NCBI GenBank assembly: GCA_964586775.1
Contig: CAZPJD010000206.1
Span: 1-26,406, forward strand
DNA length: 26,406 nucleotides
Reading direction: 5' to 3'
Source: JADLEX01 sp964586775
Lineage (GTDB): Bacteria > Lernaellota > Lernaellaia > JACKCT01
Below are positions 8,539 through 16,879 of the stretch, piece after piece; positions within the stretch are counted from its first letter, which is position 1, and each line of letters opens with the position of its first letter. Under the pieces are notes generated by a model that did not search any database, was not told the DNA's origin, and saw only the letters and a list, made by a program, of their open reading frames with translations. Both the position numbers and the translations under genes were made by a program.

Positions 8539-8587
8539 CGCCGTTCCCCCATCGTCCACGCGCGCCAAATCGCGTCGACCCCGATCT

Positions 8588-8616
8588 GTGTCATTTTCCG
8601 CGCGAATCGATATGCT
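8588..8616 (+). promoter_or_regulatory. Candidate sigma-70 promoter of the Mpo1-like gene
   Basis: GTGTCA (8588-8593) and TATGCT (8611-8616) are 17 bp apart, each matching 4 of 6 consensus bases. They sit in the AT-richest part of the divergent OsmC/Mpo1-like intergenic region, about 55 bases before the start codon. The match is moderate only. Confidence 0.35.
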
Positions 8617-8670
8617 TTAACCATTCAACGCGCTCGTCCGTCCATCATCGGCGTCGACCAAGGAGAACCC

Positions 8671-8976
8671 ATGCCCGCACGCTACGACAACTTTCGGGAT
8701 TTCTACCCGTTTTACCTGTCCGAGCACAGCAACCTCACGTGCCGTCGCCTGCACTTCTTCGGCGCGTGGCTCGTTCTCGCCACGCTCGCGTTTGCCGTGT
8801 TCACCGCCACGTGGTGGGCGATCGCGCTGATGCCGATCTTCGGCTACGGGCTCGCGTGGATCGGTCACTTCGTCTTCGAGAAAAACAAGCCCGCGTCGTT
8901 CAAGCAGCCGTTCTACAGCTTCCTCGGCGACTGGACCATGTTCAAGGACATCCTGGCCGGCAAAGTGAAAATCTGA
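8671..8976 (+). CDS. Mpo1-like (DUF962) small membrane protein
   Basis: A 101-residue protein with two hydrophobic segments (about 26-48 and 50-69). The family pattern is complete: FYPFYLSEHSN with His19, RRLHFFG with His28, GHFVFEKNKPA with His66 and a C-terminal FLGDWTMFKDI. The yeast homologue Mpo1 is an iron-dependent dioxygenase acting on 2-hydroxy fatty acids, and the conserved histidines would bind metal. A lipid-related role in this organism is inference. The ATG at 8671 follows AAGGAG with ideal spacing, and the longer upstream frame is not used. It is convergent with the mutase gene 30 bases downstream, and no good terminator is seen between them. Confidence 0.88.
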   Translation: MPARYDNFRDFYPFYLSEHSNLTCRRLHFFGAWLVLATLAFAVFTATWWAIALMPIFGYGLAWIGHFVFEKNKPASFKQPFYSFLGDWTMFKDILAGKVKI

Positions 8977-9006
8977 ACGCGCGGGTTCGTTCGTGACCAG
9001 TGTGCG

Positions 9007-11052
9007 TCAGACCGTCAATTCGCCGAAGGGTGCGAGCCCGTTCGCCTCGCGCACCACGTCCACCAGCCGCGCCATGATGCGATTGAGGTCGATGTCCTTC
9101 GGCGTGTAGATCGCGCGCACACCCATCGCGCGCAGGCGTTCGCCGTCCGACTCCGGAATGATTCCGCCGACCACGACGGGCACGTCGTCGATTTCCTGCT
9201 CGCGCATTTTTTCCATCACGCTGCCGACGAGTTCCATGTGGCTGCCGGAGAGGATCGAGAGCCCAACGAGGTGCACGCCCTCCTCCAGCGCACCCGACAC
9301 GATCTGATCCGGTGTCAGGCGAATGCCATCGTAGATCACCTCGAAGCCGACATCGCGCGCCTTGACCGCCACCTGCTCCGCGCCGTTGCTGTGGCCATCG
9401 AGCCCCGGCTTGCCGATCAATACGCGCGGCGGCGAACCGATCGCGTCGCTCGTGTTTTTTGTTCGTCGACGCAGTTCGTCCACGGCGGCCTGCCGGCCGG
9501 GCACCACGGCCTTGATGTCGATACCCGTGTGGGGACGGTACTCGCCGAACACGCCGCGCAGCGCGTCGGTCCACTCGCCCGTCGTCACGCCCGCGTGCGC
9601 GCAGCGGATCGAAGCGGGCATGATGTTCACACCGCTTTTTGCGGCATCGACGAGCCCCGCAATGGCGGCATCGACATCCGCCGCGTTGCGTTTGGCGCGA
9701 AACGCGCGCAGCGCCTCGATCTGCTCGCTCGCCACCAACGGATCGACCTTGAGGACCTGGTCTTGCCCGCTCGCGGTGAGTGGCGACGTAGCGGTCTCGG
9801 TCCAGTGCGTCACGCCGACGAGCACGGATTTTTCGAGTTCGATCCCGCGCCAGCGCCGCGTGTGGCTCTGCACCAGTTCGCGCTTCATGTAGCCGCTTTC
9901 CACCGCCGCCACCGCGCCGCCCATCGCGAGCACGCGGTCGATTTCGGCCTGAGCTCCCTCGACGAGTTCCTTGACCTTGCGCTCGATCACAGGCGATCCA
10001 TCGAACAGATCCTCGTACTCCAGCAGGTCCGTCTCGTACGCCGCGACCTGTTGGATGCGCAGCGACCACTGCTGGTCCCACGGCCTCGGCAGCCCCAACG
10101 CCTCGTTCCACGCGGGAAGCTGCACCGCGCGGGCGCGCGCCCTTTTGGACATGATGACCGCAAGCAGTTCGAACACGATGCGCTGAATGTTGTTCTCGGG
10201 CTGCGGTTCGGTGAGGCACAGCGAATTGACCTGCACGCCGTAGCGGAACCGCCGCAACTTGGGATCGTTGACGCCATAGCGGTCGCGCGTGATGCGATCC
10301 CAAAACTCGACGAACGCGCGCATCTTGCACATCTCTTCGACGAAGCGGATGCCCGCGTTGACGAAGAACGAGATGCGCCCGACCACCTCGGGCATGTCGG
10401 CCTCGGCCACCTGCCCGCTCGCCTTCACCGCGTCGAGTACCGCCATCGAGGTGCACAGCGCGTAAGCCAGTTCCTGCACCGGCGTTGCGCCGGCCTCCTG
10501 CAGGTGATAGCTGCACACGTTCGTCGGGTTCCACTTCGGCGCTTCGCGCACGGTGTACGCGATCGTGTCGACGATCAGGCGCATCGAGGGTGCGGGCGGA
10601 AAGATGTACGTGCCGCGCGAGAGGTATTCCTTGATGATGTCGTTTTGCGTCGTGCCCGCGAGCGTTTTGCGGTCGATCCCGCGCCGCTCGGCGAGCGCGA
10701 TATAGAGCGACAGCAGCCAAGCCGCCGTCGCGTTGATCGTCATCGAGGTGTTCATGCGGTCGAGCGGTATCTCGGCGAAGAGCGCGTCCATGTCGTCGAT
10801 GTGGCACACCGGCACGCCGACCTTGCCCACCTCTCCGAACGCGAGGGGATGGTCCGAGTCGTACCCGGTCTGCGTCGGAAGGTCGAACGCGACGGAAAGC
10901 CCCGTCTGGCCTTTCGCGAGGTTCGAGCGGAACAGTTCGTTCGACGCGCGCGCGGTGCTGTGGCCGGCGTAGGTGCGAAAGACCCAGGGTTGCTCGCGTT
11001 TGCGTTCGGCGGGAGTGGACGCGGCTTCGGCCTTCTTCTCAACGGCGGTCAT
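9007..11052 (-). CDS. Adenosylcobalamin-dependent acyl-CoA mutase, MeaA / ethylmalonyl-CoA mutase type
   Basis: A 681-residue single-chain mutase. The N-terminal TIM barrel has RTYAGHSTARASNELF, GLSVAFDLPTQTGYDSDHPL, MNTSMTINATAAWLL, GTTQNDIIKEYLSRGTYIFPP and SYHLQEAGATPVQELAY. The DLPTQTGYDSDHP, INATA and YHLQEAGATPVQE wording follows MeaA/ethylmalonyl-CoA mutase rather than classical methylmalonyl-CoA mutase (DLATHRGYDSDHP, MNGAV). The C-terminal B12 domain has the cobalt-ligand motif DGHSNG (Asp552, His554). In the ethylmalonyl-CoA pathway it would form methylsuccinyl-CoA; isobutyryl- or methylmalonyl-CoA activity cannot be excluded from sequence alone. No crotonyl-CoA carboxylase/reductase, epimerase or MeaB chaperone gene is adjacent. 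The ATG has GGAG 7 nt upstream. Confidence 0.85.
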   Translation of the reverse strand: MTAVEKKAEAASTPAERKREQPWVFRTYAGHSTARASNELFRSNLAKGQTGLSVAFDLPTQTGYDSDHPLAFGEVGKVGVPVCHIDDMDALFAEIPLDRMNTSMTINATAAWLLSLYIALAERRGIDRKTLAGTTQNDIIKEYLSRGTYIFPPAPSMRLIVDTIAYTVREAPKWNPTNVCSYHLQEAGATPVQELAYALCTSMAVLDAVKASGQVAEADMPEVVGRISFFVNAGIRFVEEMCKMRAFVEFWDRITRDRYGVNDPKLRRFRYGVQVNSLCLTEPQPENNIQRIVFELLAVIMSKRARARAVQLPAWNEALGLPRPWDQQWSLRIQQVAAYETDLLEYEDLFDGSPVIERKVKELVEGAQAEIDRVLAMGGAVAAVESGYMKRELVQSHTRRWRGIELEKSVLVGVTHWTETATSPLTASGQDQVLKVDPLVASEQIEALRAFRAKRNAADVDAAIAGLVDAAKSGVNIMPASIRCAHAGVTTGEWTDALRGVFGEYRPHTGIDIKAVVPGRQAAVDELRRRTKNTSDAIGSPPRVLIGKPGLDGHSNGAEQVAVKARDVGFEVIYDGIRLTPDQIVSGALEEGVHLVGLSILSGSHMELVGSVMEKMREQEIDDVPVVVGGIIPESDGERLRAMGVRAIYTPKDIDLNRIMARLVDVVREANGLAPFGELTV

Positions 11053-11080
11053 GACATCGCTCCATCAAATTCGAGCCGGG

Positions 11081-11110
11081 TTTATCCCCCAACCATCGCA
11101 TTATCGTCAA
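11081..11110 (-). promoter_or_regulatory. Candidate sigma-70 promoter of the mutase gene
   Basis: On the minus strand TTGACG (11110-11105) and GATAAA (11086-11081) are 18 bp apart in the 83-base gap between the GH94-like stop and the mutase start. A second TTGACG lies about 20 bases further upstream. This suggests the mutase is not simply the last gene of the transporter unit. Confidence 0.4.
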
Positions 11111-11135
11111 TCGGAACAGATACGTCGTCAATGCG

Positions 11136-13886
11136 CTACCGCTCGGCTGAAAACTCCCATTCCACCCGCTCTCCCACCTCGGCGTCGAACGAAAACACGG
11201 CGAAATCGCCTTCGCGCGCGAAGGAGTGTTCCGCACCCCTCAGCAACAATCGAATCGTTTCCACGGCGACCGGCACGCGCGCCTGAATCGTGAACCTCTC
11301 ATCGGTCGGCGCCGTCAGATAACCGCGAACGGCGTTTTCGGAATAGCTCGCGCCGATGAATCCGCTCCGCCAGGTGAATCGGCCGCCGGGGATCTTGGGG
11401 TCGATGACGATCCGACCCCCGCGCGCCTGGAATCCCGCAAAACGAATCGCCGCCAGCAGCGGCCCCGCGTGACGATTCATGTTCATCGCGGGGAAGTCGG
11501 TCATGGGCGTGACGGTGGAATTGAACGTCTCTCCCGGGCGGTCGTGGTCGTCGGCGTTGAACGAATCGGGCCCCGACCAGATACCGTACCAGACCTCGGG
11601 ATACGCCTCGGCGTGCGCGGTGAGTGTCGTCGAGAGAAAGAAATCCCAAGCCGCGTCGGGGTCGTGCGTGGACCACGCCCAAGCGAGAAGCCCGTCGATG
11701 GCCGACCACGTGCCGCCGTTGGTGTCGGAGCCGGGATCGAGCAGCGGCCCGGTCATCGGCGGCCACAGCGAACGCGCCCCGGCGACTTGCGGATCGACGA
11801 GGTGACGACTGATCGCCGAGAACAGAACCGCCATCTGCCCGCGCGTCCACAGCCCGCCGAGCACGCCGAACGCCTGCGCGTCGAGGAAGAGGTGATCCGC
11901 GCCGAGCACCTCGTCGCCGTGTCCCAAATATCCGCGCGCCATCCACGAATCGCGCCAAAGGTCGCGCACGGCGCCGGCCTGACCCTCGGCGAACGTGCGA
12001 AGCTCGTCCGCGAATGCCGCGTCGGCAACTTCGACCGCGTCGGCCAGCGCGGGCAGCGCCACGGCGGCGAGAGCGCCGTTGAGCGCCGATTCGCCTTGCG
12101 CCCTCGTCTCAGATGGCCATGGCGAGAAGGCGATGAGCACGTCGTTCCAGTCGCCCGTCCCCGCGCGAATGAGCCCGTGCGGGCCGACGCCGATTCCGTC
12201 TCGCAGATGCGCGAACGCGCAGCGCAGGTGATCGAGCACCGTGCCCGACCCGCCCGCGGACTTCGGGTGGTACGGGAGCGTTTCGTTCAGGAATTCGAAA
12301 TCGCGCGTCGCGTTCAGGTATTCCGCGGCCGCCCACATGAGAAAGAGGTCGAGATCGCTCGACTCGGTGTGGATGAACGCGCCCGTCTGCAAACCGTGTC
12401 CGATATGCGCATAGGGCAGCGCACCGTCCGCAGCCGACTGCGCGAGAAACGAAAAACGCAGCATCTCCTTCGCCAGATCCGGCCGCAGCCACACCATCGG
12501 AAGCGTGAAGAGCGCGAAGTCGCGGTGCGCTCCCGACAGCCCTTGCAGGTAGGAGTATGCGGAGCCTTGATCGACGAAGTGCGCACCGGCGTATTCGTTC
12601 CAGTACGATCCCGCAAGAAGCGACTCGACGTGCCACGCCATCTCGCGCCAAAGCCACGGGGCGTCGTCCACGATGAAGTCGGTCAGCGGCCTGGGCGAAT
12701 CATCCGGCGCGCGATGCCGCTCAACCAATTCGTCGATGTCGGTCGCGTTGGCGTACCCGACCAGATAACGCAGTTCGCGCGATTGGCCGGGGTCGAGACG
12801 AACCACGCGCGACATGGCGAGCACCGCGTCTCCGCCATAAAGCGACTGACCCTCCGGCGCGGGATTTTCGAACGCCGATGCATCCGGCCAACGGGCGAAC
12901 GACGCGCGGTCAAGCGACCGTTGCACCGTTTCGTCGGAGTCGTCCATCGACGCCAAGAACATCGTACGCGGGTACTCGTCAATATTCGCCGATTCGTCGG
13001 GACCGGGCGGTGCAGGATTGAGCGTCCGCGCGCCCGCGCCGATCACACCGCGTGCCGCGTCGTCGACGAAGGTCATCTCGAATCGCTCGTTGATCCGGCG
13101 GCGCTGCTGCCAAAAGATGTCCGCGAGGCCGTAGGTCATCACGGGCGCGAAGGTGAGCTGGGTGGGATTCGGATCCCAAAACTCCACGACCTCGATCTCG
13201 ATCGGGAACGCCGACCCGTTGCTCACCTCGGTAATGCTGACCAGCACCGGATCGTCGCCCATCGGCGCTGCCACGCGCTCGCGAAGCGTCAAGGCGCGCC
13301 ACGTCGTCGTCTTTTCCACGTAACCCACTCCGAAGGTCTGCGAGTACTCCGCGCCCTGGGGCAGCAGATCCCGCTGCGTCGCCCACGCGTTCTCCCCCAT
13401 GCTGATGTACTTGAATCCACCCGCAACGTTCTGCGTCGCCCGGTCGCGGCGGTTCAGATTCTTGGGCCCGCGCGACAAGTCGTAGATCTCGACGCGCCCG
13501 TCGTTGTGCGCCGTCGCGCCCCAATAATCGTTGCCGAAAAAGTGCCACTGATCGCGTGACGCGCCGCCCGTAACGAACATCGCGGGAAAATCGGGTGACG
13601 ACGGATCGGCGCGATGTTCGTACGCGGGACGTCCATCGGCGTCCGCGATCCATTCGCCGAACGCACCCGAGCCCGTCCGATCCACGCACGGATTGATCCA
13701 CTCGGGTTCGAAGAATCTCGCGAATGAGATTTCAAGCGCCGACGCGCACGAACTCAATTCGATCTCGTTCGAGGGGTCGTCTAACGGATCGGCGCTGCCG
13801 CCGCCGTTGGACCCATCCGAGGCACAGGAGACGATGCTCGCGAGGAGTGCGACGCCGACAATTATTCGAAACGCTGTCCGGAGCAT
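11136..13886 (-). CDS. Lipoprotein related to glycoside hydrolase family 94 (cellobiose-phosphorylase-like)
   Basis: A 916-residue protein. The N-terminus MLRTAFRIIV-GVALLASIVSC is a lipoprotein signal with lipobox IVSC (Cys21), followed by a Ser/Gly-rich linker. Ala at +2 predicts outer-membrane sorting. The first third resembles the GH94 N-terminal beta-sandwich (DYWGATAHNDGRVEIYD, LTLRERV). The catalytic (alpha/alpha)6 part has GTGDWNDVL with the probable acid Asp579, then NGGTW, EVWYGIWSGPDSFN and a C-terminal barrel. Known GH94 enzymes are mostly cytoplasmic phosphorylases of beta-glucosides. A lipid-anchored member outside the cytoplasm, and the absence of a His soon after NGG where phosphorylases normally have one, suggest a hydrolase or binding role. 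It starts 22 bases after the RND transporter stop, so co-transcription is likely. No clear Shine-Dalgarno is seen. Confidence 0.75.
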   Translation of the reverse strand: MLRTAFRIIVGVALLASIVSCASDGSNGGGSADPLDDPSNEIELSSCASALEISFARFFEPEWINPCVDRTGSGAFGEWIADADGRPAYEHRADPSSPDFPAMFVTGGASRDQWHFFGNDYWGATAHNDGRVEIYDLSRGPKNLNRRDRATQNVAGGFKYISMGENAWATQRDLLPQGAEYSQTFGVGYVEKTTTWRALTLRERVAAPMGDDPVLVSITEVSNGSAFPIEIEVVEFWDPNPTQLTFAPVMTYGLADIFWQQRRRINERFEMTFVDDAARGVIGAGARTLNPAPPGPDESANIDEYPRTMFLASMDDSDETVQRSLDRASFARWPDASAFENPAPEGQSLYGGDAVLAMSRVVRLDPGQSRELRYLVGYANATDIDELVERHRAPDDSPRPLTDFIVDDAPWLWREMAWHVESLLAGSYWNEYAGAHFVDQGSAYSYLQGLSGAHRDFALFTLPMVWLRPDLAKEMLRFSFLAQSAADGALPYAHIGHGLQTGAFIHTESSDLDLFLMWAAAEYLNATRDFEFLNETLPYHPKSAGGSGTVLDHLRCAFAHLRDGIGVGPHGLIRAGTGDWNDVLIAFSPWPSETRAQGESALNGALAAVALPALADAVEVADAAFADELRTFAEGQAGAVRDLWRDSWMARGYLGHGDEVLGADHLFLDAQAFGVLGGLWTRGQMAVLFSAISRHLVDPQVAGARSLWPPMTGPLLDPGSDTNGGTWSAIDGLLAWAWSTHDPDAAWDFFLSTTLTAHAEAYPEVWYGIWSGPDSFNADDHDRPGETFNSTVTPMTDFPAMNMNRHAGPLLAAIRFAGFQARGGRIVIDPKIPGGRFTWRSGFIGASYSENAVRGYLTAPTDERFTIQARVPVAVETIRLLLRGAEHSFAREGDFAVFSFDAEVGERVEWEFSAER

Positions 13887-13908
13887 GGAAGCATTATCGC
13901 GAATGCCG

Positions 13909-16716
13909 TCAGACGCGCCAGCCTCTGCGGTCGAACCACGAGAGCACCAGCGGCAGGACAAAGACCGACGAGAAGAAGCAGAAAAACACGCCGACGGCGA
14001 GGAGTTGGCCCAATGTTCCGACCGCGACGTATGACGCGAGGCCGAGGGTGCCAAAGCCCGCGATGGTTGTGAGCGCCGAAAGCAGGATCGCCTTGCCCGT
14101 ATGCTCGACGGCGCGCGAGACGCGATGCTCCGTCTCGCCGCGATAGCGATGGATAATGTGCACGCCGTTATCGACGCCGATGCCGAGAATCAGCGGGACG
14201 ATGGCGACATTGATCAGGTTGAACTGCATGCCGATGAGCGGCATGATCCCCACCATCCACACCCCGCCGGTGAGCAGCGGCAGCATGGCGAGCAGCGTCG
14301 TGCGCAGCCGGCGGAAATCGACCAGTACCAGCAGGAACACCGCGAGTGCCGAGTACCATACGGAACTCTTGAAATCGACCTTGATCGCCGACACCACGGC
14401 GTCGAAGATGATCGGCACCGAGACGGCCGTCTCGTCCACACCGAGCAGCTCGGCGTTGTGCCGCTTCATGAATTGCTCGTTCCACACGTTCTGCGTGGGG
14501 TACGTGTAGACGACCATCCGCCCGTCGTAGCCGATGAAGTGCTCGCGCACCACCTCCGGCAGTTTTTCGATCGTCAGTTCCTCGCCGTGTGTGGAAAGTC
14601 GCAGGCTGTCGAGCAGGCGCGAAAGCTCCGCCGCGAGATAGCCCTGATATCTCGTGATACCCGCGGCCATGCCGGTCGACGGTTGCGCTTCGACGCGCGC
14701 GGCGAAGGACTCGATGCGTCCGATCACTTCGCGGGACTTGTCCTCGACCTCAAATTGTCCGCCGAGAATCGCCAGTTGCAGGACCGCGCGAACCACGCGC
14801 GCGCTCCCGCGCGTCGCCACGGCGAAATCGGCAAGCGACTCCGCCCGAAACGCATCGGTCATTTCGGGTCGACGACGAACCTCGATCGCGTCGAAGACCG
14901 GCGCGAGCGCGCGCAGCTTCTCGTTTTTCACAGCTTGGTTTTCGGGAAGGTAGTCGGTGATCGACTCGACCTCGCGCACCGTGGAAAGCGTCTTCGCCGC
15001 GGCCGCGAGTTCCCGGACGCGTGCGAGATCGCCCGCCACGAACAGGCCGTAGTCGAGTCCGCGATCGAGCCGCTCCTCCAGAATGGCGACGTGCTTCATC
15101 GAAATCGCGCCGCGCGGCTCCAGGCTTCGATAGTCGTAGTTGAACGAGGTGTGCAGGGCGCCCCAGCCCGTCGCCAGAAGACTGAGCACGATGGCGATCG
15201 TACTCACCTTCGGACGATGAATCGCAAATTCCGCGAGATGCCCGAGCGACAACGCATCGCCGATCGCGCGCGACGATTCGCGGCGCGTTCGATACCGTTC
15301 ACGCAGCGCCAGCATCGCGGGCAGCAGCGTCAGCATCAAACCGAGCATGATGAGGATGCCGGCCCCCGACACGAATCCGAGCTGCGAGAGTCCCTTGAAG
15401 CGGGCGATCATGAGCGCCAGAAACGCGACGGCCGTCGTCGTCGCGCCCGTGACGATGCCCGGTCCCGCGCCCGTGAACGCGGCGATGCACGCGTCGCGCG
15501 AAGTCATTCCCGAGTGAACGTTCTCGCTGTAACGGCTCATATAGTGAATTGCGAAGTCGATGCCGAGACCGATCATCATCGCGCCGAAAAACGCCGTGAG
15601 CAGGCTGAGAAATCCGATGGCGAAGTGCGTCAGGCCATAGGTGATGGCGAGGCCCGCGCCGAGGCAGATGCCGATCAGGGCGAGGTCGGCGATGCGCCGG
15701 AATACGGCGACGAAGATGACGAGCACCAACGCAAAGGACAGCCACGTCGAGAGTTTGATGTCGCGCACGAGAGCCCGATACTCGTCGCGCATCACGACCA
15801 TCGCGCCGCCGTAGAGCATCTCGATGCCGGGTGCCTCGCTCGCGACGTCGGCATAGGCTTTTTCGACGAAGTCCAGCACCTGCACGCAGAAGATGTAGTC
15901 GTCGGGCGGCTTGGTGGCCATCACGCGCAGCATGAGCGCGCGATCGTTGTCGAAGAAAAAGTAGTCGTCCTTCAGAACGTCGGCTTCGTCCGTGTCGGGA
16001 ACGAAAAGCCCGCGCACCGAACGCTTGACCGGCCCATCTCCGGGGTCGTCCTCACCCAGATACCTGCCGGCCGTCTCGTAGAAGTCGCCCAGCGCTTCGA
16101 GTTGATCGACGGCCTCGCCCGGATCGGCGATCTCGTCGGCAACGATGATGTCGTTCTCCAGCGTGTTGTTGAGTTCGGTCAGAAACGGAACGAGTCGCGT
16201 ATCCGCGAACAGGCTCGCGAGGTCGTCCTTCTGCTCCTTCATGTCGCGAACGAAGTCGTCGAGGTCGTCGCCTTCCAGAAACAGCGGCGCCCACCGGACC
16301 AGGTCGTCGAGGTCGACGCGATCGACGACGCGGCGAATGAGATCGGAGTTTTGACGCAGGCGCGGCACCAGCACGTTCGCGAAGCGGATCAGACGATCCT
16401 TGTCGGCGGGCTCGTCCTGCGGCGTCGTGAGGACCAGGACGAGATAGTCCATCCCGCCGAAGTTGTCATTGGCGTTGTTGGCGCGCTCGATCAACGGGTC
16501 TTTCTTGTCGAGCAGCGCGAGAAATCCCAGGTCGAGTTTGATGCCGATCGCGAACCAACCGAAGAACGCCGTCACCGCGACGCACACGCCGACGACGACC
16601 CATGCATGATCGTGACAGAACGCGCCCCACGCGGCGAATACCCGATGGCGAAGCGTCGGTTTCGGTCCGACGGGAGTTTCGGCGGGCGGCCCGGTTCGCG
16701 ACAGGTTGGCAAACAT
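13909..16716 (-). CDS. MMPL/RND superfamily exporter
   Basis: A 935-residue inner-membrane protein with the RND layout. One N-terminal helix (about 38-58) precedes a periplasmic domain and a five-to-six-helix block (about 320-470). A further helix near 510, a second periplasmic domain and a final helix block (about 778-925) complete it. Family motifs are GLGIDFAIHYMSRY in the first half and GIGVDNGVHIIHRYRGE in the second, where the acidic residue relays protons. It belongs with the 'predicted RND exporter' (HAE3/MMPL-like) group, which includes lipid and hopanoid transporters, rather than the AcrB type. No membrane-fusion protein or outer-membrane channel gene is adjacent. The partner is instead a lipoprotein GH94-like gene 22 bases downstream. 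The ATG at 16716 is chosen; a GTG at 16740 is possible and neither has a good ribosome site. Confidence 0.85.
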   Translation of the reverse strand: MFANLSRTGPPAETPVGPKPTLRHRVFAAWGAFCHDHAWVVVGVCVAVTAFFGWFAIGIKLDLGFLALLDKKDPLIERANNANDNFGGMDYLVLVLTTPQDEPADKDRLIRFANVLVPRLRQNSDLIRRVVDRVDLDDLVRWAPLFLEGDDLDDFVRDMKEQKDDLASLFADTRLVPFLTELNNTLENDIIVADEIADPGEAVDQLEALGDFYETAGRYLGEDDPGDGPVKRSVRGLFVPDTDEADVLKDDYFFFDNDRALMLRVMATKPPDDYIFCVQVLDFVEKAYADVASEAPGIEMLYGGAMVVMRDEYRALVRDIKLSTWLSFALVLVIFVAVFRRIADLALIGICLGAGLAITYGLTHFAIGFLSLLTAFFGAMMIGLGIDFAIHYMSRYSENVHSGMTSRDACIAAFTGAGPGIVTGATTTAVAFLALMIARFKGLSQLGFVSGAGILIMLGLMLTLLPAMLALRERYRTRRESSRAIGDALSLGHLAEFAIHRPKVSTIAIVLSLLATGWGALHTSFNYDYRSLEPRGAISMKHVAILEERLDRGLDYGLFVAGDLARVRELAAAAKTLSTVREVESITDYLPENQAVKNEKLRALAPVFDAIEVRRRPEMTDAFRAESLADFAVATRGSARVVRAVLQLAILGGQFEVEDKSREVIGRIESFAARVEAQPSTGMAAGITRYQGYLAAELSRLLDSLRLSTHGEELTIEKLPEVVREHFIGYDGRMVVYTYPTQNVWNEQFMKRHNAELLGVDETAVSVPIIFDAVVSAIKVDFKSSVWYSALAVFLLVLVDFRRLRTTLLAMLPLLTGGVWMVGIMPLIGMQFNLINVAIVPLILGIGVDNGVHIIHRYRGETEHRVSRAVEHTGKAILLSALTTIAGFGTLGLASYVAVGTLGQLLAVGVFFCFFSSVFVLPLVLSWFDRRGWRV

Positions 16717-16816
16717 GATGGGCGCGAAGGTTACGCGCACTTGGTGGTGGAATCAACGTGAGCGGCATTGGCCGCAATCGGGCTCGGAGCATCCATCTCC
16801 GGGCTGCGGATGCCGC

Positions 16817-16853
16817 GTCAACGTTGACATTCCTCGTTCGTTTCCGGGACAAT
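16817..16853 (+). promoter_or_regulatory. sppA promoter with an overlapping 12-bp palindrome
   Basis: A perfect -35 box TTGACA (16824-16829) is followed 18 bp later by GACAAT (16848-16853), 4 of 6 to consensus, placing the start about 20 bases before the sppA ATG. The -35 box forms the right half of the perfect palindrome GTCAACGTTGAC (16817-16828), whose left half supplies TTGACG on the other strand, towards the divergent RND gene. This could be an operator or back-to-back -35 elements. Confidence 0.5.
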
Positions 16854-16879
16854 CCAATAACGCAGACATGGAGACAACA

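Noticed and set aside
8977..9006. Terminator between the convergent Mpo1-like and mutase genes.
   Set aside because: The 30 bases contain no convincing inverted repeat or T-run.
9238..13559. Two long plus-strand frames (682 and 777 codons) opposite the mutase and GH94-like genes.
   Set aside because: Both are antisense shadows of genes with clear motifs and neither has a ribosome site or a domain.
14101..16761. An 886-codon plus-strand frame opposite the RND transporter.
   Set aside because: Its translation is charge-rich, with no membrane or domain pattern, while the minus strand encodes a textbook RND protein; it is a codon-bias shadow.
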